From: Pichia kudriavzevii
Taxonomy: Eukaryota; Ascomycota; Pichiomycetes; Pichiales; Pichiaceae
Direction of reading: 5' to 3'
DNA length: 64,000 nt
Assembly (NCBI RefSeq): GCF_003054445.1
Contig: NC_042506.1
Span: 1,247,501-1,311,500, forward strand
Shown: piece after piece, positions 49,458-58,186 of the stretch
Layout: each line of letters opens with the position of its first letter
Numbering within the stretch: position 1 is the stretch's first letter
The notes under the pieces: generated by a model
Databases searched by the model: none
What the model saw: only the letters and a program-made list of their open reading frames with translations
Told to the model about the DNA's origin: nothing
Translations under genes and position numbers: made by a program

Positions 49458-50015
49458 TTATAAAGGTTTCTCCCTTAGGAAATGGGTTGGGCACGTGTAT
49501 CCGTCCTTATTGACATGGAGATAGAGCTGGTGGTATTCTTCGGCGTCGTAGAAACTCTTCAAAGGTTCAATGTTTGTGACAATCTTGGAGTCCTTGTACC
49601 ATTCCCTCTGGAAGACGTCTTTCACACGTTGGGCAACGTCTTGCTGTTCAGGTGTAGTGTAGTAGATGCCGCTCCTGTACTGTGTGCCGACATCCGGGCC
49701 TTGGGAGTTGAGTGTGGTTGGGTCGTGAATACGGAAGAAGAACTCCGTCAGCTCTTTGTAGGAGACTCTGGAAGGCTCGTAGGAGACAAGGACAGCCTCT
49801 GCAAAGTTGGTTGCCCCCGTGCAGACGGCCTTGTAGGATGGAGAATGAATGTCTTCTTTGCCGTTGGCATACCCAACCTTGATGTCCACAATCTGATCTG
49901 GGACATTGAAGTGTTTCCTGAAGATGTGTTCCACCCCCCAGAAGCAGCCTGCAGCAAAGGCCGCCAGTTGTGAGGATTCTGTCGTTTTAATTTTGGAGAC
50001 AATGTTGCTGGCCAT
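49458..50015 (-). CDS. Peptide methionine sulfoxide reductase MsrA, copy 2
   Basis: The 185-residue protein begins MASNIVSKIKTTESS and carries AAGCFWGVEHIF with the catalytic Cys, VGYANGKED, and GTQYRSGIYYTTPEQQ. A frame extension of 23 codons upstream begins with TTG and is not used. The stretch 49606-49886 is near-identical to copy 1 (48814-49094), but the N-terminal and C-terminal parts differ in many residues (DKDGYTCPTHFLREKPL-type tail). All active-site residues seen in copy 1 are kept, so it should be active. Divergent ends may change targeting or expression; no mitochondrial signal is certain. Confidence 0.93.
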   Translation of the reverse strand: MASNIVSKIKTTESSQLAAFAAGCFWGVEHIFRKHFNVPDQIVDIKVGYANGKEDIHSPSYKAVCTGATNFAEAVLVSYEPSRVSYKELTEFFFRIHDPTTLNSQGPDVGTQYRSGIYYTTPEQQDVAQRVKDVFQREWYKDSKIVTNIEPLKSFYDAEEYHQLYLHVNKDGYTCPTHFLREKPL

Positions 50016-50272
50016 TCTAGTGTACGTTGTCCTGTTGGATGTCCCCTTAGGGAGGCAATGCCAACAGGAGGTGTAGTTAAACAAACAGATAGCAACTCAC
50101 ATGTACAGAGGAGAAACCCGCACGGGAGAGATTCTCGCCAATGCCTGCCGTCATCGTGATTAAGATACAGTGGTGATGAACTGCTAGACGGGCAGAAATC
50201 AGAGTAAGTTTAGGTATTGTTCCATGTCAGTGTTGTCCACGTCAGTATTTTCCACGTCGAGTTGGGTTCTGT

Positions 50273-50875
50273 TCAGTGGCCTGGAGTGTCTCTCAGATAG
50301 TGCGATGGACAGTGATAGCCGTTTTCATTGATTTCAAGGTAGAGCTGATGGTACGGTTCAGCGTCGTAGAAGCTCAAGAGGGGTTCGATTTCCGTCACTA
50401 CAGTATCATTGGGAAGCCATTCTTCTTGGACGAGACGCTTCAGGTCGCTGGCGATCTGTTGTTGTTCAGGTGTGGTGTAGTAGATGCCGCTCCTATACTG
50501 TGTGCCAACGTTGTCAGGTCCCTGTTTATTGAGGGTCGTTGGGTCGTGGATGTGGAAGAAGAAGTTTGTGAGATCACCGTATGTAATGTTTTCCGGGATG
50601 TATGAGATGAGTACTGTTTCTGCACAGTTTGTGTTGCCAGTGCAGACGGATTCGTACGATGGAGAGTATACGTTGGAGTTACCATTGGCGTAGCCAACTT
50701 TAACGTCCAAGATTTGATGTGGGATATCAAAGTGTCTGCGGAAGAGGTGTTCCATCCCCCAGAAACAGCCACCAGCAAATGCAGCCAACTGCGACGTGTT
50801 GGATGTGATGAGAGTGGTGACGATATCTGCAGTGGTGTTTAAGGAATGGAGAGTAGCGGGGTCGATGTTGGCCAT
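50273..50875 (-). CDS. Peptide methionine sulfoxide reductase MsrA, copy 3
   Basis: The 200-residue protein begins MANIDPATLHSLN and has an N-terminal extension of about 20 residues over copies 1 and 2. It keeps GCFWGMEHLF, VGYANG, HDPTTLNKQGPDN and GTQYRSGIYYTTPEQQ. It is clearly the most divergent of the three (YIPENITYGDLTNFFF in place of YEPSRVSYKELTEFFF), so it split off earlier and was not caught in the recent conversion. A frame extension of nine codons upstream begins with TTG and is rejected. The copies are spaced about 235-260 bp, each with its own promoter space. Confidence 0.92.
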   Translation of the reverse strand: MANIDPATLHSLNTTADIVTTLITSNTSQLAAFAGGCFWGMEHLFRRHFDIPHQILDVKVGYANGNSNVYSPSYESVCTGNTNCAETVLISYIPENITYGDLTNFFFHIHDPTTLNKQGPDNVGTQYRSGIYYTTPEQQQIASDLKRLVQEEWLPNDTVVTEIEPLLSFYDAEPYHQLYLEINENGYHCPSHYLRDTPGH

Positions 50876-50986
50876 TGGAATGTTTGAATGGATGGAGAGC
50901 AAGAACAGAGGTGGGTAAGTTTCTACAACTGCACAGACAACTACATATACATCTACGTACGTGTATGATTATATGCATATTATAGA

Positions 50987-51025
<39 letters not shown>

Positions 51026-51229
51026 TATAAAAGCATAAATATCTGCCACAGGTGTCGATGATAGCCGATAAGAGAAGAGTCCGAACATGGCATGATTTTC
51101 TCCGTGTTTTCTACTTTGGCCTTGTTTTGCTGTTTCCCACACACACTGAGCAACACAGGAAACCGTGCAATTTGAGCGACAGCATCAGCAACACCATTAG
51201 CAACAACACCACTAACAGACACAATTACA
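50876..51229. promoter_or_regulatory. Divergent promoter MsrA copy 3 / AMMECR1 gene, with AT repeat
   Basis: This 354-bp region between divergent ATGs contains a run of about 15 AT units at 50990-51020. No gene is seen. Confidence 0.5.
50990..51020. repeat. (AT)n dinucleotide repeat
   Basis: About 15 uninterrupted AT units lie in the divergent promoter. Confidence 0.95.
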
Positions 51230-51835
51230 ATGTCCACACTTGTAACTAAACAACTCTGTAACAAGTATGCGGAATATGCTACAAAGGTGCTCTATTCGGA
51301 ACTCACTAAAACATCGCCACCGCCACCGCCATCGCCGTTGTCATTGTCATCAGGACAAGACCAAGACCACCACCCCTTGAAGTGTCCTCTCTTTGTAACG
51401 TGGAACAAGAACGGCAACCTCAGAGGGTGTATTGGCACCTTTGCCCCCCAAAGCCTCCCGGACGGGGTCCGCAAGTATGCTCTTATTGCTGCTCTTGACG
51501 ACCCTAGGTTCCCACCCATTACAAAGGACGAACTTCCACACCTCGAGTGCCATGTCACACTTCTACATTCATTCGAAGACATCACTTCCTCCCCACTCGA
51601 CTGGCAAGTGGGAGTCCACGGGATACATATCTCCTTTTCCAAAAGGGGGAGACACTATTCGGCAACATTTCTCCCGCAGGTTGCTCCCGAACAGGGCTGG
51701 ACCAAGGAAGAGACAATGGACCAACTTCTGGCCAAGGCAGGTTACCCTGGATCATGGCATGCGGTTGTTAATGACTTGCAACAACTCAATGTAGAGAGAT
51801 ACAGAGGTGAAATTGGCCACTTCAGCAGTTTGTAG
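51230..51835 (+). CDS. AMMECR1-domain protein (YOR289W-like)
   Basis: AMMECR1 proteins are conserved from archaea to humans; the biochemical role is not established. The 201-residue protein carries the signature LRGCIGTF (about residues 64-71), followed by YALIAALDDPRFPPIT, ELPHLECHVTLLHSFE, WQVGVHGIHISF and a C-terminal LPQVAPEQGW with AGYPG. A Pro-rich insert, TSPPPPPSPLSLSS, sits near residue 30 and is absent in most relatives. The ATG is the first in frame. S. cerevisiae YOR289W is the counterpart. Confidence 0.93.
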   Translation: MSTLVTKQLCNKYAEYATKVLYSELTKTSPPPPPSPLSLSSGQDQDHHPLKCPLFVTWNKNGNLRGCIGTFAPQSLPDGVRKYALIAALDDPRFPPITKDELPHLECHVTLLHSFEDITSSPLDWQVGVHGIHISFSKRGRHYSATFLPQVAPEQGWTKEETMDQLLAKAGYPGSWHAVVNDLQQLNVERYRGEIGHFSSL

Positions 51836-52372
51836 GCCTTCACATCAATTCAAATAGAGAACACAATGCCAGCGTCGATCGACGCGGGCATTGTGTCTTT
51901 TTTGGGAATGAAAAGAAAACGAGTCGATAGACGCAGTTGATTTTTTTTTTCTTTCTTTTTTTTTTTTTCATAAATATATTTTGGAATTTCGCAGTTTCAA
52001 ATTCGCCAGTTTCCATTGCAGGGAAAATAAATTTTCACTTGTTTGAAAGGGAAAAAAAAAATATGAAAACCGTCTTGATGAAATTTTTTTTTTAATTTTT
52101 TTTTTAACTTGATTGTGTGTTGTGTAGCTTTGCATTTTTGTACATATACACTTATAAATATACGCATACATATACATATACTCCCTCCTTGAGGTATATA
52201 CTAGTACAGTTTGACAAGTTATATCAGAGACCCAGTGGCACTTTATTGGCTCTTATTTTCGTAGAAATATCACAAGAAGGTACAGAACTGTACAACAAAG
52301 TTTATAGTTTCACAAGAAACAAGGCATCACAGACATCATAAGAAAGCATAGACAGCATAGAAAGCATTGAAT
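51836..52372. other. Intergenic with T-rich tracts, MAK16 promoter
   Basis: This 537-bp gap between + strand genes has long T runs (51939-51970 and 52080-52105). A/T blocks here resemble ribosome-biogenesis promoter elements (AAAATTTT-type), but no exact consensus is claimed. No gene is seen. Confidence 0.5.
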
Positions 52373-53326
52373 ATGTCGGACGACCTTATTTGGAAAGTCA
52401 TCAACAAGCAGTTCTGCTCGTTTCAGATCCGCCCACATGTCTCGCAGAACGACCAGGCATTCTGTCGTAACGAATACAACGTTACTGGTTTGTGTGACCG
52501 GAGATCGTGTCCTTTAGCCAATGCACAGTATGCCACGGTGAAACAGGTGGATGGGAGAATCTACCTCTATATGAAGACGGTTGAGCGGGCACACACGCCG
52601 GCCAATCTCTGGCAACGTATACGTCTCTCGAAGGAGTATGCCAAGGCATTGAAGCAGATTGACGAGCAGCTCATGTACTGGAACGAGTTCAACATCAACA
52701 AGTGCAAACAAAGATTCACCAGGCTCAAGCAGGTGCAAATCACGGAGCGTCGGATGGCGTTGAAGGCCGAGAGAGGCGATGTCAGTGAGCGGAGCTATGT
52801 TGGAGTGAAGCATAAGGTCAAAAAGAGGGAGGAGAAGAGAGAACGTAAGGCGCTTGCTGCTGCCCGGATTGAGAAGGCCATCGAGAAGGAGTTGTTGGAT
52901 AGGTTGAAGAGTGGAGCATATGGAGACAAGCCATTGAATGTTGACGACAAGATCTGGAAGAAGGTGCTCGGCAAGATGGATGACAATGAGAGGGAGGATA
53001 GGGACCTGGAGATGGACGAGATGGAGAGCGATGAGGACGTTGAGTTAGATTCCGACTCTGACGACGGTGGTCAGGTTGAGTATGTTGAGATGGACGATGA
53101 CGAGGAGGACGAGATGGTCGACATGGAGGACCTCGAGAAGTGGTTGGGACAAGACAGTGATGAAGACAGTGATGAAGACAGCGACGATGAGGACAATGAC
53201 AATGAGGACAATGATGATGAGGACAAGGACAAGTCCAAACCAAAGAAGATCAAGACAAAGAGAGCCAAGAGACCGAGAATCGAGGTGGAATACGAGGAGG
53301 AGCCAATGACCAACATTGCCAATTAG
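52373..53326 (+). CDS. MAK16: Mak16, 60S ribosome biogenesis factor
   Basis: Mak16 is a nucleolar protein needed to mature 25S rRNA and early 60S particles, and is needed for killer-virus maintenance in S. cerevisiae. The 317-residue protein begins [18 protein letters not shown], with [26 protein letters not shown] (Cys residues form the known metal site), then [11 protein letters not shown] and basic helices. The C-terminus is a long acidic tract ([13 protein letters not shown]) with a final basic [13 protein letters not shown] nuclear signal. An in-frame TTG two codons upstream is not used. It converges with RNH201. Confidence 0.95.
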   Translation: MSDDLIWKVINKQFCSFQIRPHVSQNDQAFCRNEYNVTGLCDRRSCPLANAQYATVKQVDGRIYLYMKTVERAHTPANLWQRIRLSKEYAKALKQIDEQLMYWNEFNINKCKQRFTRLKQVQITERRMALKAERGDVSERSYVGVKHKVKKREEKRERKALAAARIEKAIEKELLDRLKSGAYGDKPLNVDDKIWKKVLGKMDDNEREDRDLEMDEMESDEDVELDSDSDDGGQVEYVEMDDDEEDEMVDMEDLEKWLGQDSDEDSDEDSDDEDNDNEDNDDEDKDKSKPKKIKTKRAKRPRIEVEYEEEPMTNIAN

Positions 53327-53486
53327 AGCTGGTAGTGTGTCTCTACCGTGATTATCTTTGAAATTGACATTAACATTGACATTAGCATTGACATTGGCGT
53401 TGGCGTTTTATGACGTTCTATGTATTCTTTACTATAATTTGTATATAAGTTTCCACCCTTTATTATACATCGATCAATTACAACCA

Positions 53487-54422
53487 TTACAGAAACCAAT
53501 CTTTAGATACTTCAAACTTGTGCGGCGTTGTTGACGACGGCTTGGCCAGTTCAAGTATATCTTGGTAGCCGTGTTTCTTGACGAGTTCGTGCTCCCACCT
53601 TATTTCAACGGCCCTGTTCTTCTCCAGGGCATTTTTCGCAGTAGACCACGAGTACCGAACATTATGGTCCCATCCAAACCACGGGTGCATTCGAGAATTG
53701 ATGAACTTGATGGTATTCGGGTCACCAGGGTAGCCAGACCCCCAATTGAAGTCGTCAATTCCCAACTTGAGCATCTGCTGTTTTAGATACCAATCACGCG
53801 TCACCTTGGCCACAACACTTGCTGCAGATACAATCGGATAGGTGGCGTCTGCCTTCTTCTCCACCTTGATGACCTCGATGTCACTTGTCGAGAAGAAGGT
53901 ACGGAGTTTCTTCACATATGTTGCCGGTGTACCAACGGTATCGATGTATAACGCCTTGATTTTCACGGTTGGGTATTTAGATTTTAGCTTAGAAATGACC
54001 AGCTTGATGAGATTGATCGAGGCATCGTGGGCCTGTTCATTCAAGTTGACAATGGAAGTGCTAGGCCTCAACATAGAGGAGGATATGTCTGTTGCAGTTA
54101 GCGACGTTATGGCATAACCCAATTGGGAGTTGAGCAAGTCAGTATCGGTAGAGATCCGTTGCATCAATTCCCAACGCTTGGATTCAGTGAGTTTCTTAGA
54201 ATCTGCAAATTCACAAGTTGGTAGATGTTCATCATTGAACTTTGCAGAGCAATAAGCCAGCGAGTAAACCATTGGGCCTAGAATGGGGCCTCTTCCGGCT
54301 TCGTCGATTCCCAAAATGAATTCAGCGTCTTCTTCGTCTATTGTAGGTACAGCGGTTGCATACGTGTATGTGTGTAGAGGCGGAGGGGATGGCACGCTTG
54401 GAGGAGAATAGTTGTCTTGCAT
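53487..54422 (-). CDS. RNH201: RNase H2 catalytic subunit A
   Basis: RNase H2 removes ribonucleotides from DNA and RNA-DNA hybrids. The 311-residue protein has the catalytic segment GIDEAGRGPILGPMVYS (about residues 38-54, Asp and Glu metal ligands), DSKKL, and a second acidic site in YIDTVGTP. The block PIVSAASVVAKVTRD is another family signature, and GSGYPGDPNT precedes the C-terminal WFGWDHNVRYSW. The length is normal for eukaryotic subunit A. A short Pro-rich N-terminus precedes the catalytic fold. It converges with MAK16 and lies upstream of a divergent gap next to an unrelated minus-strand gene. Confidence 0.95.
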   Translation of the reverse strand: MQDNYSPPSVPSPPPLHTYTYATAVPTIDEEDAEFILGIDEAGRGPILGPMVYSLAYCSAKFNDEHLPTCEFADSKKLTESKRWELMQRISTDTDLLNSQLGYAITSLTATDISSSMLRPSTSIVNLNEQAHDASINLIKLVISKLKSKYPTVKIKALYIDTVGTPATYVKKLRTFFSTSDIEVIKVEKKADATYPIVSAASVVAKVTRDWYLKQQMLKLGIDDFNWGSGYPGDPNTIKFINSRMHPWFGWDHNVRYSWSTAKNALEKNRAVEIRWEHELVKKHGYQDILELAKPSSTTPHKFEVSKDWFL

Positions 54423-54574
54423 TTTATAAGAGTCACTTTTTACAATCTTCGATATTGGCCAGTTCTTCTTGTGTTTTATTTATTCTGCACTTTGTACTTT
54501 GTACTTTGTATTTATGTACTTTGTAATTTCTTCTCGTTTTCTTTCTTAAAAATTTGTCTATGTTAGCAAGTAAA

Positions 54575-55336
54575 TCACTGCAAGGACGTGGTGAAATTTC
54601 GGTTCAAGAGAAATACTTGTTGCATAGTCTCTGTATATTTTCTCCATTCTGAATACATCCTCTCCTCCTCAAGCATAACAGCGCCAACTCCTTGCTCGAG
54701 AATTAACTTTTCCTCCATTGCACGCGCGCTATTTGTGCGCACCATTTTGTCGAGTAGCACCTCCATGGCCTCCTCGTACTCAACAAGGGTAGCACGGAGC
54801 GCCGCATTGTACGCCCGGCGGGCATGGAGCATTTCTCGGAGCTCTTCATTGGAGAGACCGGCATCAAGGGCCAAACTATTGGGGGTAAATGACAAAGGGG
54901 AACTACTGTTGAAGTTATCATTTGTTTTGATACAATCACTGAGTGAATCGATTCTATTCCATATTTGGTTCTTCAAACAGCTGTTTTCCTCTCTAATCTT
55001 AAGGAGGGCATCAATAAGCGTGTCTAGATACGCCGTGTCTTGAATTGGAGAGGTCTGGAGTGTAGCATGTGTACGATCGCCTGATGGTTTGTTACTACTG
55101 GATTGCCGCTGTCTTTGCTCAAGGAGCTGTTTCTGCTGTGGCAGTTGCTGTTGTCGTAGCGGGTGCGATTGGTGTTGTAGCAATTGTTGTTGTTGTTGTT
55201 GTTGTTGTTGCTGCTGCTGCTGTTGTTGTTGGTGATGGGCAGAGGACGTGTCGATGGTGATGCCCGTCTTCTTCTTGCTCACGAAGGAGGGCAACGTGAG
55301 CCCCGGACGCGTTGGAAGTTGTGGCGGAGTGTCCAT
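54575..55336 (-). CDS. PolyQ coiled-coil protein of unknown function (253 aa)
   Basis: I do not recognise this protein. From the ATG at 55336 it reads MDTPPQLPTRPGLTLPSF, then a Gln run of about 16 residues (around 55190-55240), a second Gln-rich block, and two helical segments: LDTLIDALLKIREENSCLKNQ and a longer C-terminal coiled coil with LSNEELREMLHARRAYNAAL. An N-terminal frame extension (to 55669) overlaps the mitochondrial carrier gene and is rejected. The Pro-rich start and coiled coils suggest an adaptor in a larger complex. Nothing in the sequence names it. Confidence 0.7.
   Translation of the reverse strand: MDTPPQLPTRPGLTLPSFVSKKKTGITIDTSSAHHQQQQQQQQQQQQQQQQLLQHQSHPLRQQQLPQQKQLLEQRQRQSSSNKPSGDRTHATLQTSPIQDTAYLDTLIDALLKIREENSCLKNQIWNRIDSLSDCIKTNDNFNSSSPLSFTPNSLALDAGLSNEELREMLHARRAYNAALRATLVEYEEAMEVLLDKMVRTNSARAMEEKLILEQGVGAVMLEEERMYSEWRKYTETMQQVFLLNRNFTTSLQ
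55190..55240 (-). repeat. PolyQ-coding CAG/CAA repeat
   Basis: Mixed CAA and CAG codons encode about 16 Gln. CAA dominates, as is usual for long yeast polyQ tracts. Confidence 0.9.
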
Positions 55337-55547
55337 GGTTGACAGTGGTGGTTTTCTGTATAGAGAGTGTCTTTTATTTACAGTATACGCCTGTAGAGAG
55401 ACATATACTAATTTATATAAATTGATATTGGTATTTATACCAATTTCAGTATTGACATAATGTACTTTATATGTTATATGTAGAATATCCATATAATATG
55501 CGCACCAACATTGTAAATCTTGCCATAGTTGCAGCGCGTGTACGCCG

Positions 55548-56372
55548 TTAAACAAGTAGTTTCTTGATGGAGTCGTAGCTCCCCCACTGGACGGCCATTG
55601 AGGGCATGATTTTCCACATGTTGGCCCCCCAGCCGCGGTAGAGTCCACGCACGCCCTCTGTGCGGACAATGGTGGAAAGGGCAGACCAGATGGTCTCCCC
55701 CACGGGAGGCCGAGCCTGGAAGCGACGACGGAGAAGGTCGAGAGGATGCATGGAAGTTAATGCAGCCCCCCCAGATAGGGCGCCTAGTAAAAGAGATTTT
55801 AAAGGAGTTGGGATCCATTTAGTGTATTGTGAGTCTTGCAGTTGTTCGTAAAAAGTGAAGTTCAATGCGACATAGGGTCCGACGCCCAGGGCCGTGGGGA
55901 CGACGCCGCGGTAGCACGCGCGCAGGCCGCCCTCTGTGCGTGCTACCGTCTGGAGGGTGCGGACAATGGTGCTTTTCTCTCCGCGAGCATATGCCATGGA
56001 AAGTCTTGTTTTGGCCAAATCGAGTGGGTAAGTTGCAACGACACTGGCAATGCCGGCAACCATTCCAGAGAGGAGTTTTTCACCAGTTAAAAGTTTGGCC
56101 TCCTCATAGACCATGTATTGAATGGCCGTATAAGGGATAATACGAATACAATTGGTGCCGTTACCACGGAAGAGGCCCCGGTAACCTTCCTCATGGTAGA
56201 TCTGGGCGACGGTGGAGAGGGTCCCGCCCTTGTAGTGGGTTGCGTGGCCGAGGCCCTGGACCTGGAAGAGCACTTTGACCCGCTCGATGGGGGAGACGGC
56301 GGTTCTTGAGAGGGCGCCTGCAAATCCTCCGCAGAGGAAGGACAGGTACGGTTCCGGGATGGAGCTTTGCAT
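55548..56372 (-). CDS. Mitochondrial carrier family protein, YPR011C-like (APS/PAPS carrier)
   Basis: The 274-residue protein has three repeats of the carrier signature: PIERVKVLFQ with GLFRGNGTNCIRI, YPLDLAKTRLS with YRGVVPTALGVGP, and HPLDLLRRRFQ with LYRGWGANMWKIMP. This closely matches S. cerevisiae YPR011C, which transports adenosine 5'-phosphosulfate and its 3'-phospho form across the mitochondrial inner membrane. The family is usually about 320 residues; here the N-terminus and the loops are short. The ATG is MQSSIPEPYLSF. It is head-to-tail with the polyQ gene downstream. Confidence 0.85.
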   Translation of the reverse strand: MQSSIPEPYLSFLCGGFAGALSRTAVSPIERVKVLFQVQGLGHATHYKGGTLSTVAQIYHEEGYRGLFRGNGTNCIRIIPYTAIQYMVYEEAKLLTGEKLLSGMVAGIASVVATYPLDLAKTRLSMAYARGEKSTIVRTLQTVARTEGGLRACYRGVVPTALGVGPYVALNFTFYEQLQDSQYTKWIPTPLKSLLLGALSGGAALTSMHPLDLLRRRFQARPPVGETIWSALSTIVRTEGVRGLYRGWGANMWKIMPSMAVQWGSYDSIKKLLV

Positions 56373-56817
56373 GTATGGATGAAGTGGGAGAGGTGTTGTA
56401 CAGGTGGACCAAGTGTTCTTTGAGTGAGTTTACGTGTTAGTGTAGGTTTAGTGGAAATTAGAGTGTGGAGAATCAACGGGGGGAGAAATAACCGTTAGGT
56501 TGGAGGCGGAGCGCATATGGTGCCGGCGGCGGCAAAAAAAAAACCGTCTCCAATGTCCGAGCCGTGTAGTTGAGAAATGAAATGGAGAGTGGAGCCGTTG
56601 TTGACCAAAGAATAGAGGAGACGGGGGAAGTTATGGATCCTGACATTGCCGGTGTTGTGTGGGGGCGTATGTTCATCGTAAAGATGGAGTGTGTTTAAAC
56701 CAACGTATTGTTTTTCCTTCTATATATCGTGTTGCTTTATGTAAGTACATACATATTTTTGGATGTGCAAATAGACACCCCGAAAACTAGCTAGAAGGTC
56801 TTACCACCGAAACCTAG
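56373..56817. other. Intergenic, carrier promoter and ATX1 3' flank
   Basis: This 445-bp gap between minus-strand genes holds no gene. A 67-codon frame lacks family features. The repeated phrase ACTAGCTAGAAGGTCTTACC / CCTAGCTAGAGAGTCTTACC near 56787-56832 spans the ATX1 stop and is a short imperfect duplication. Confidence 0.5.
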
Positions 56818-57033
56818 CTAGAGAGTCTTACCGCCAAGAACCTGTTTGCCTGTCTTTGCAATTCTCTCAAGAACGCTCTCGTAAGAGACGGGCTCGCTGA
56901 CAATGACATCAACAGTCTGCTTTTCGAGATTGGCGTCCACCTTCTGGACGCCGTCCATCTTCGACAGCGCACGCGTGACGGCATTGGAGCACCCGGAACA
57001 GGCCATCTTGACGTTGTACTGGTAATGTGGCAT
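56818..57033 (-). CDS. ATX1: Atx1 copper chaperone
   Basis: Atx1 carries Cu(I) in the cytosol to the P-type ATPase Ccc2 for loading Fet3. The 71-residue protein starts MPHYQYNVKMACSGC, which contains the copper-binding MxCxxC (MACSGC, residues 10-15), and has the usual beta-alpha-beta fold pattern with VQKVDANLEKQTVDV and a C-terminal KTGKQVLGGKTL. A 36-codon upstream extension of the frame is unsupported; the chosen ATG gives the family length. It is divergent from the gene at 57302. Confidence 0.93.
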   Translation of the reverse strand: MPHYQYNVKMACSGCSNAVTRALSKMDGVQKVDANLEKQTVDVIVSEPVSYESVLERIAKTGKQVLGGKTL

Positions 57034-57301
57034 CTCTATGTATATGTGGATGCAGAAGTATATGTGAATGCAGGAGTTTATGTGTTTTTGGAGGGAACCA
57101 TAGAAAGAACCAGGGGTTCTCTCTAAAGACAATGACTTCAAAGCCGAGTTTTCCCTCTTTGGTGCGCTCCTAGTTTATATTCTAACACTACACTCCTAAT
57201 TAAGAGGGCCCCTGTTTATATTCACTTTCAACACTCCCATTCATACACTACACTACATTACACTACCCTACACTACATTACACTACACCGCAGAACACAC
57301 A

Positions 57302-58186
57302 ATGAAGACCAACATACCGTTGGACTTGGACTCGCTGCTCAAGACATGCAGCCATATATGCAATGACCTTCTCTTCCCCGGATCAGTCGCCACCCCCACG
57401 CAGGGGCGGGCGTCCCCCCGCCCCCCACGGCCGTCACGGGCCTCGCGGACCGCGCGTCTTCAAAGAGAGTACCCACACATTCTCCTGGTGGAACAATTGT
57501 ATGCGTGCTACCCAGGCCAAGAGGGCACCGTCGATCGTCTTGTACGCAACAACTGCAATCGCATTGTACGCATCGATATGGACCAAGAGAATTTCCCCTA
57601 CACGGTCTTAGTCCTTGCCGATACGTTCCGCGAGATGGTCTATAGGACAAATCCCCCGCTATTGCAAGACATTGCCGATAGATACGTGAACATGGTACTC
57701 TCCTATGGAGAGACACTGGTGTCTAGGGAGACATTAAGGGAACATTCTCTTTGCAACGGTTCTCGAGGCAATATTTCCTCAATGGAGATGCAACTCGTCC
57801 ATGTCGGTCTTTTGGTCTTGTCCCGTGAAGAAGGGGTGTACAATCTCACCTTGACGCATTTGGGGGGGCTTCTCCGGGTCGTAGATCGCGCTTTACGGTG
57901 GGTTCTCCGCCAATTGGACGGCGCTGGCCGTGGCGGGACGGTCGCCGCGACGGTGCTACGAGAGAAATGGTATGGAGGTGTTTCCCTTGAAAGCGGCGGT
58001 TTATTTAGAGGGGCATCAACTAGTAAAGAAGGTGTCATATATGACAATAAAGTTAAAAAAGAAGTGAGTCTATGTATATACAAGTTTCGTGGTATGGGAC
58101 TCGAGTATGTACTCCTCCTTGCACTTGGTAGGGGGCTCTTAGAGAAGAGAGAAACCCCAACTGGGGTTTTCTATATGAGAATCTGA
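57302..58186 (+). CDS. Possible STK19-like winged-helix protein (294 aa)
   Basis: Recognition is weak. The protein has repeated helix-strand patterns (YPHILLVEQLYACYPGQEG, VRNNCNRIVRIDMDQENF, LVHVGLLVLSREEGVYN, LTHLGGLLRVVDRALRWV) that resemble tandem winged helices, as in fungal STK19-family proteins, which bind nucleic acid rather than acting as kinases. The region is GC-rich in its first half. No catalytic, membrane or zinc motif is seen. The ATG is preceded by ACACAAT-type context and a CACTACA-type repeat. S. cerevisiae lacks an obvious counterpart. The name is tentative; conserved gene is likely, function unknown. Confidence 0.6.
   Translation: MKTNIPLDLDSLLKTCSHICNDLLFPGSVATPTQGRASPRPPRPSRASRTARLQREYPHILLVEQLYACYPGQEGTVDRLVRNNCNRIVRIDMDQENFPYTVLVLADTFREMVYRTNPPLLQDIADRYVNMVLSYGETLVSRETLREHSLCNGSRGNISSMEMQLVHVGLLVLSREEGVYNLTLTHLGGLLRVVDRALRWVLRQLDGAGRGGTVAATVLREKWYGGVSLESGGLFRGASTSKEGVIYDNKVKKEVSLCIYKFRGMGLEYVLLLALGRGLLEKRETPTGVFYMRI

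Noticed and set aside
54575-55669. N-terminal extension of the polyQ protein to 55669
   Set aside because: It starts with TTG and overlaps the mitochondrial carrier coding sequence.
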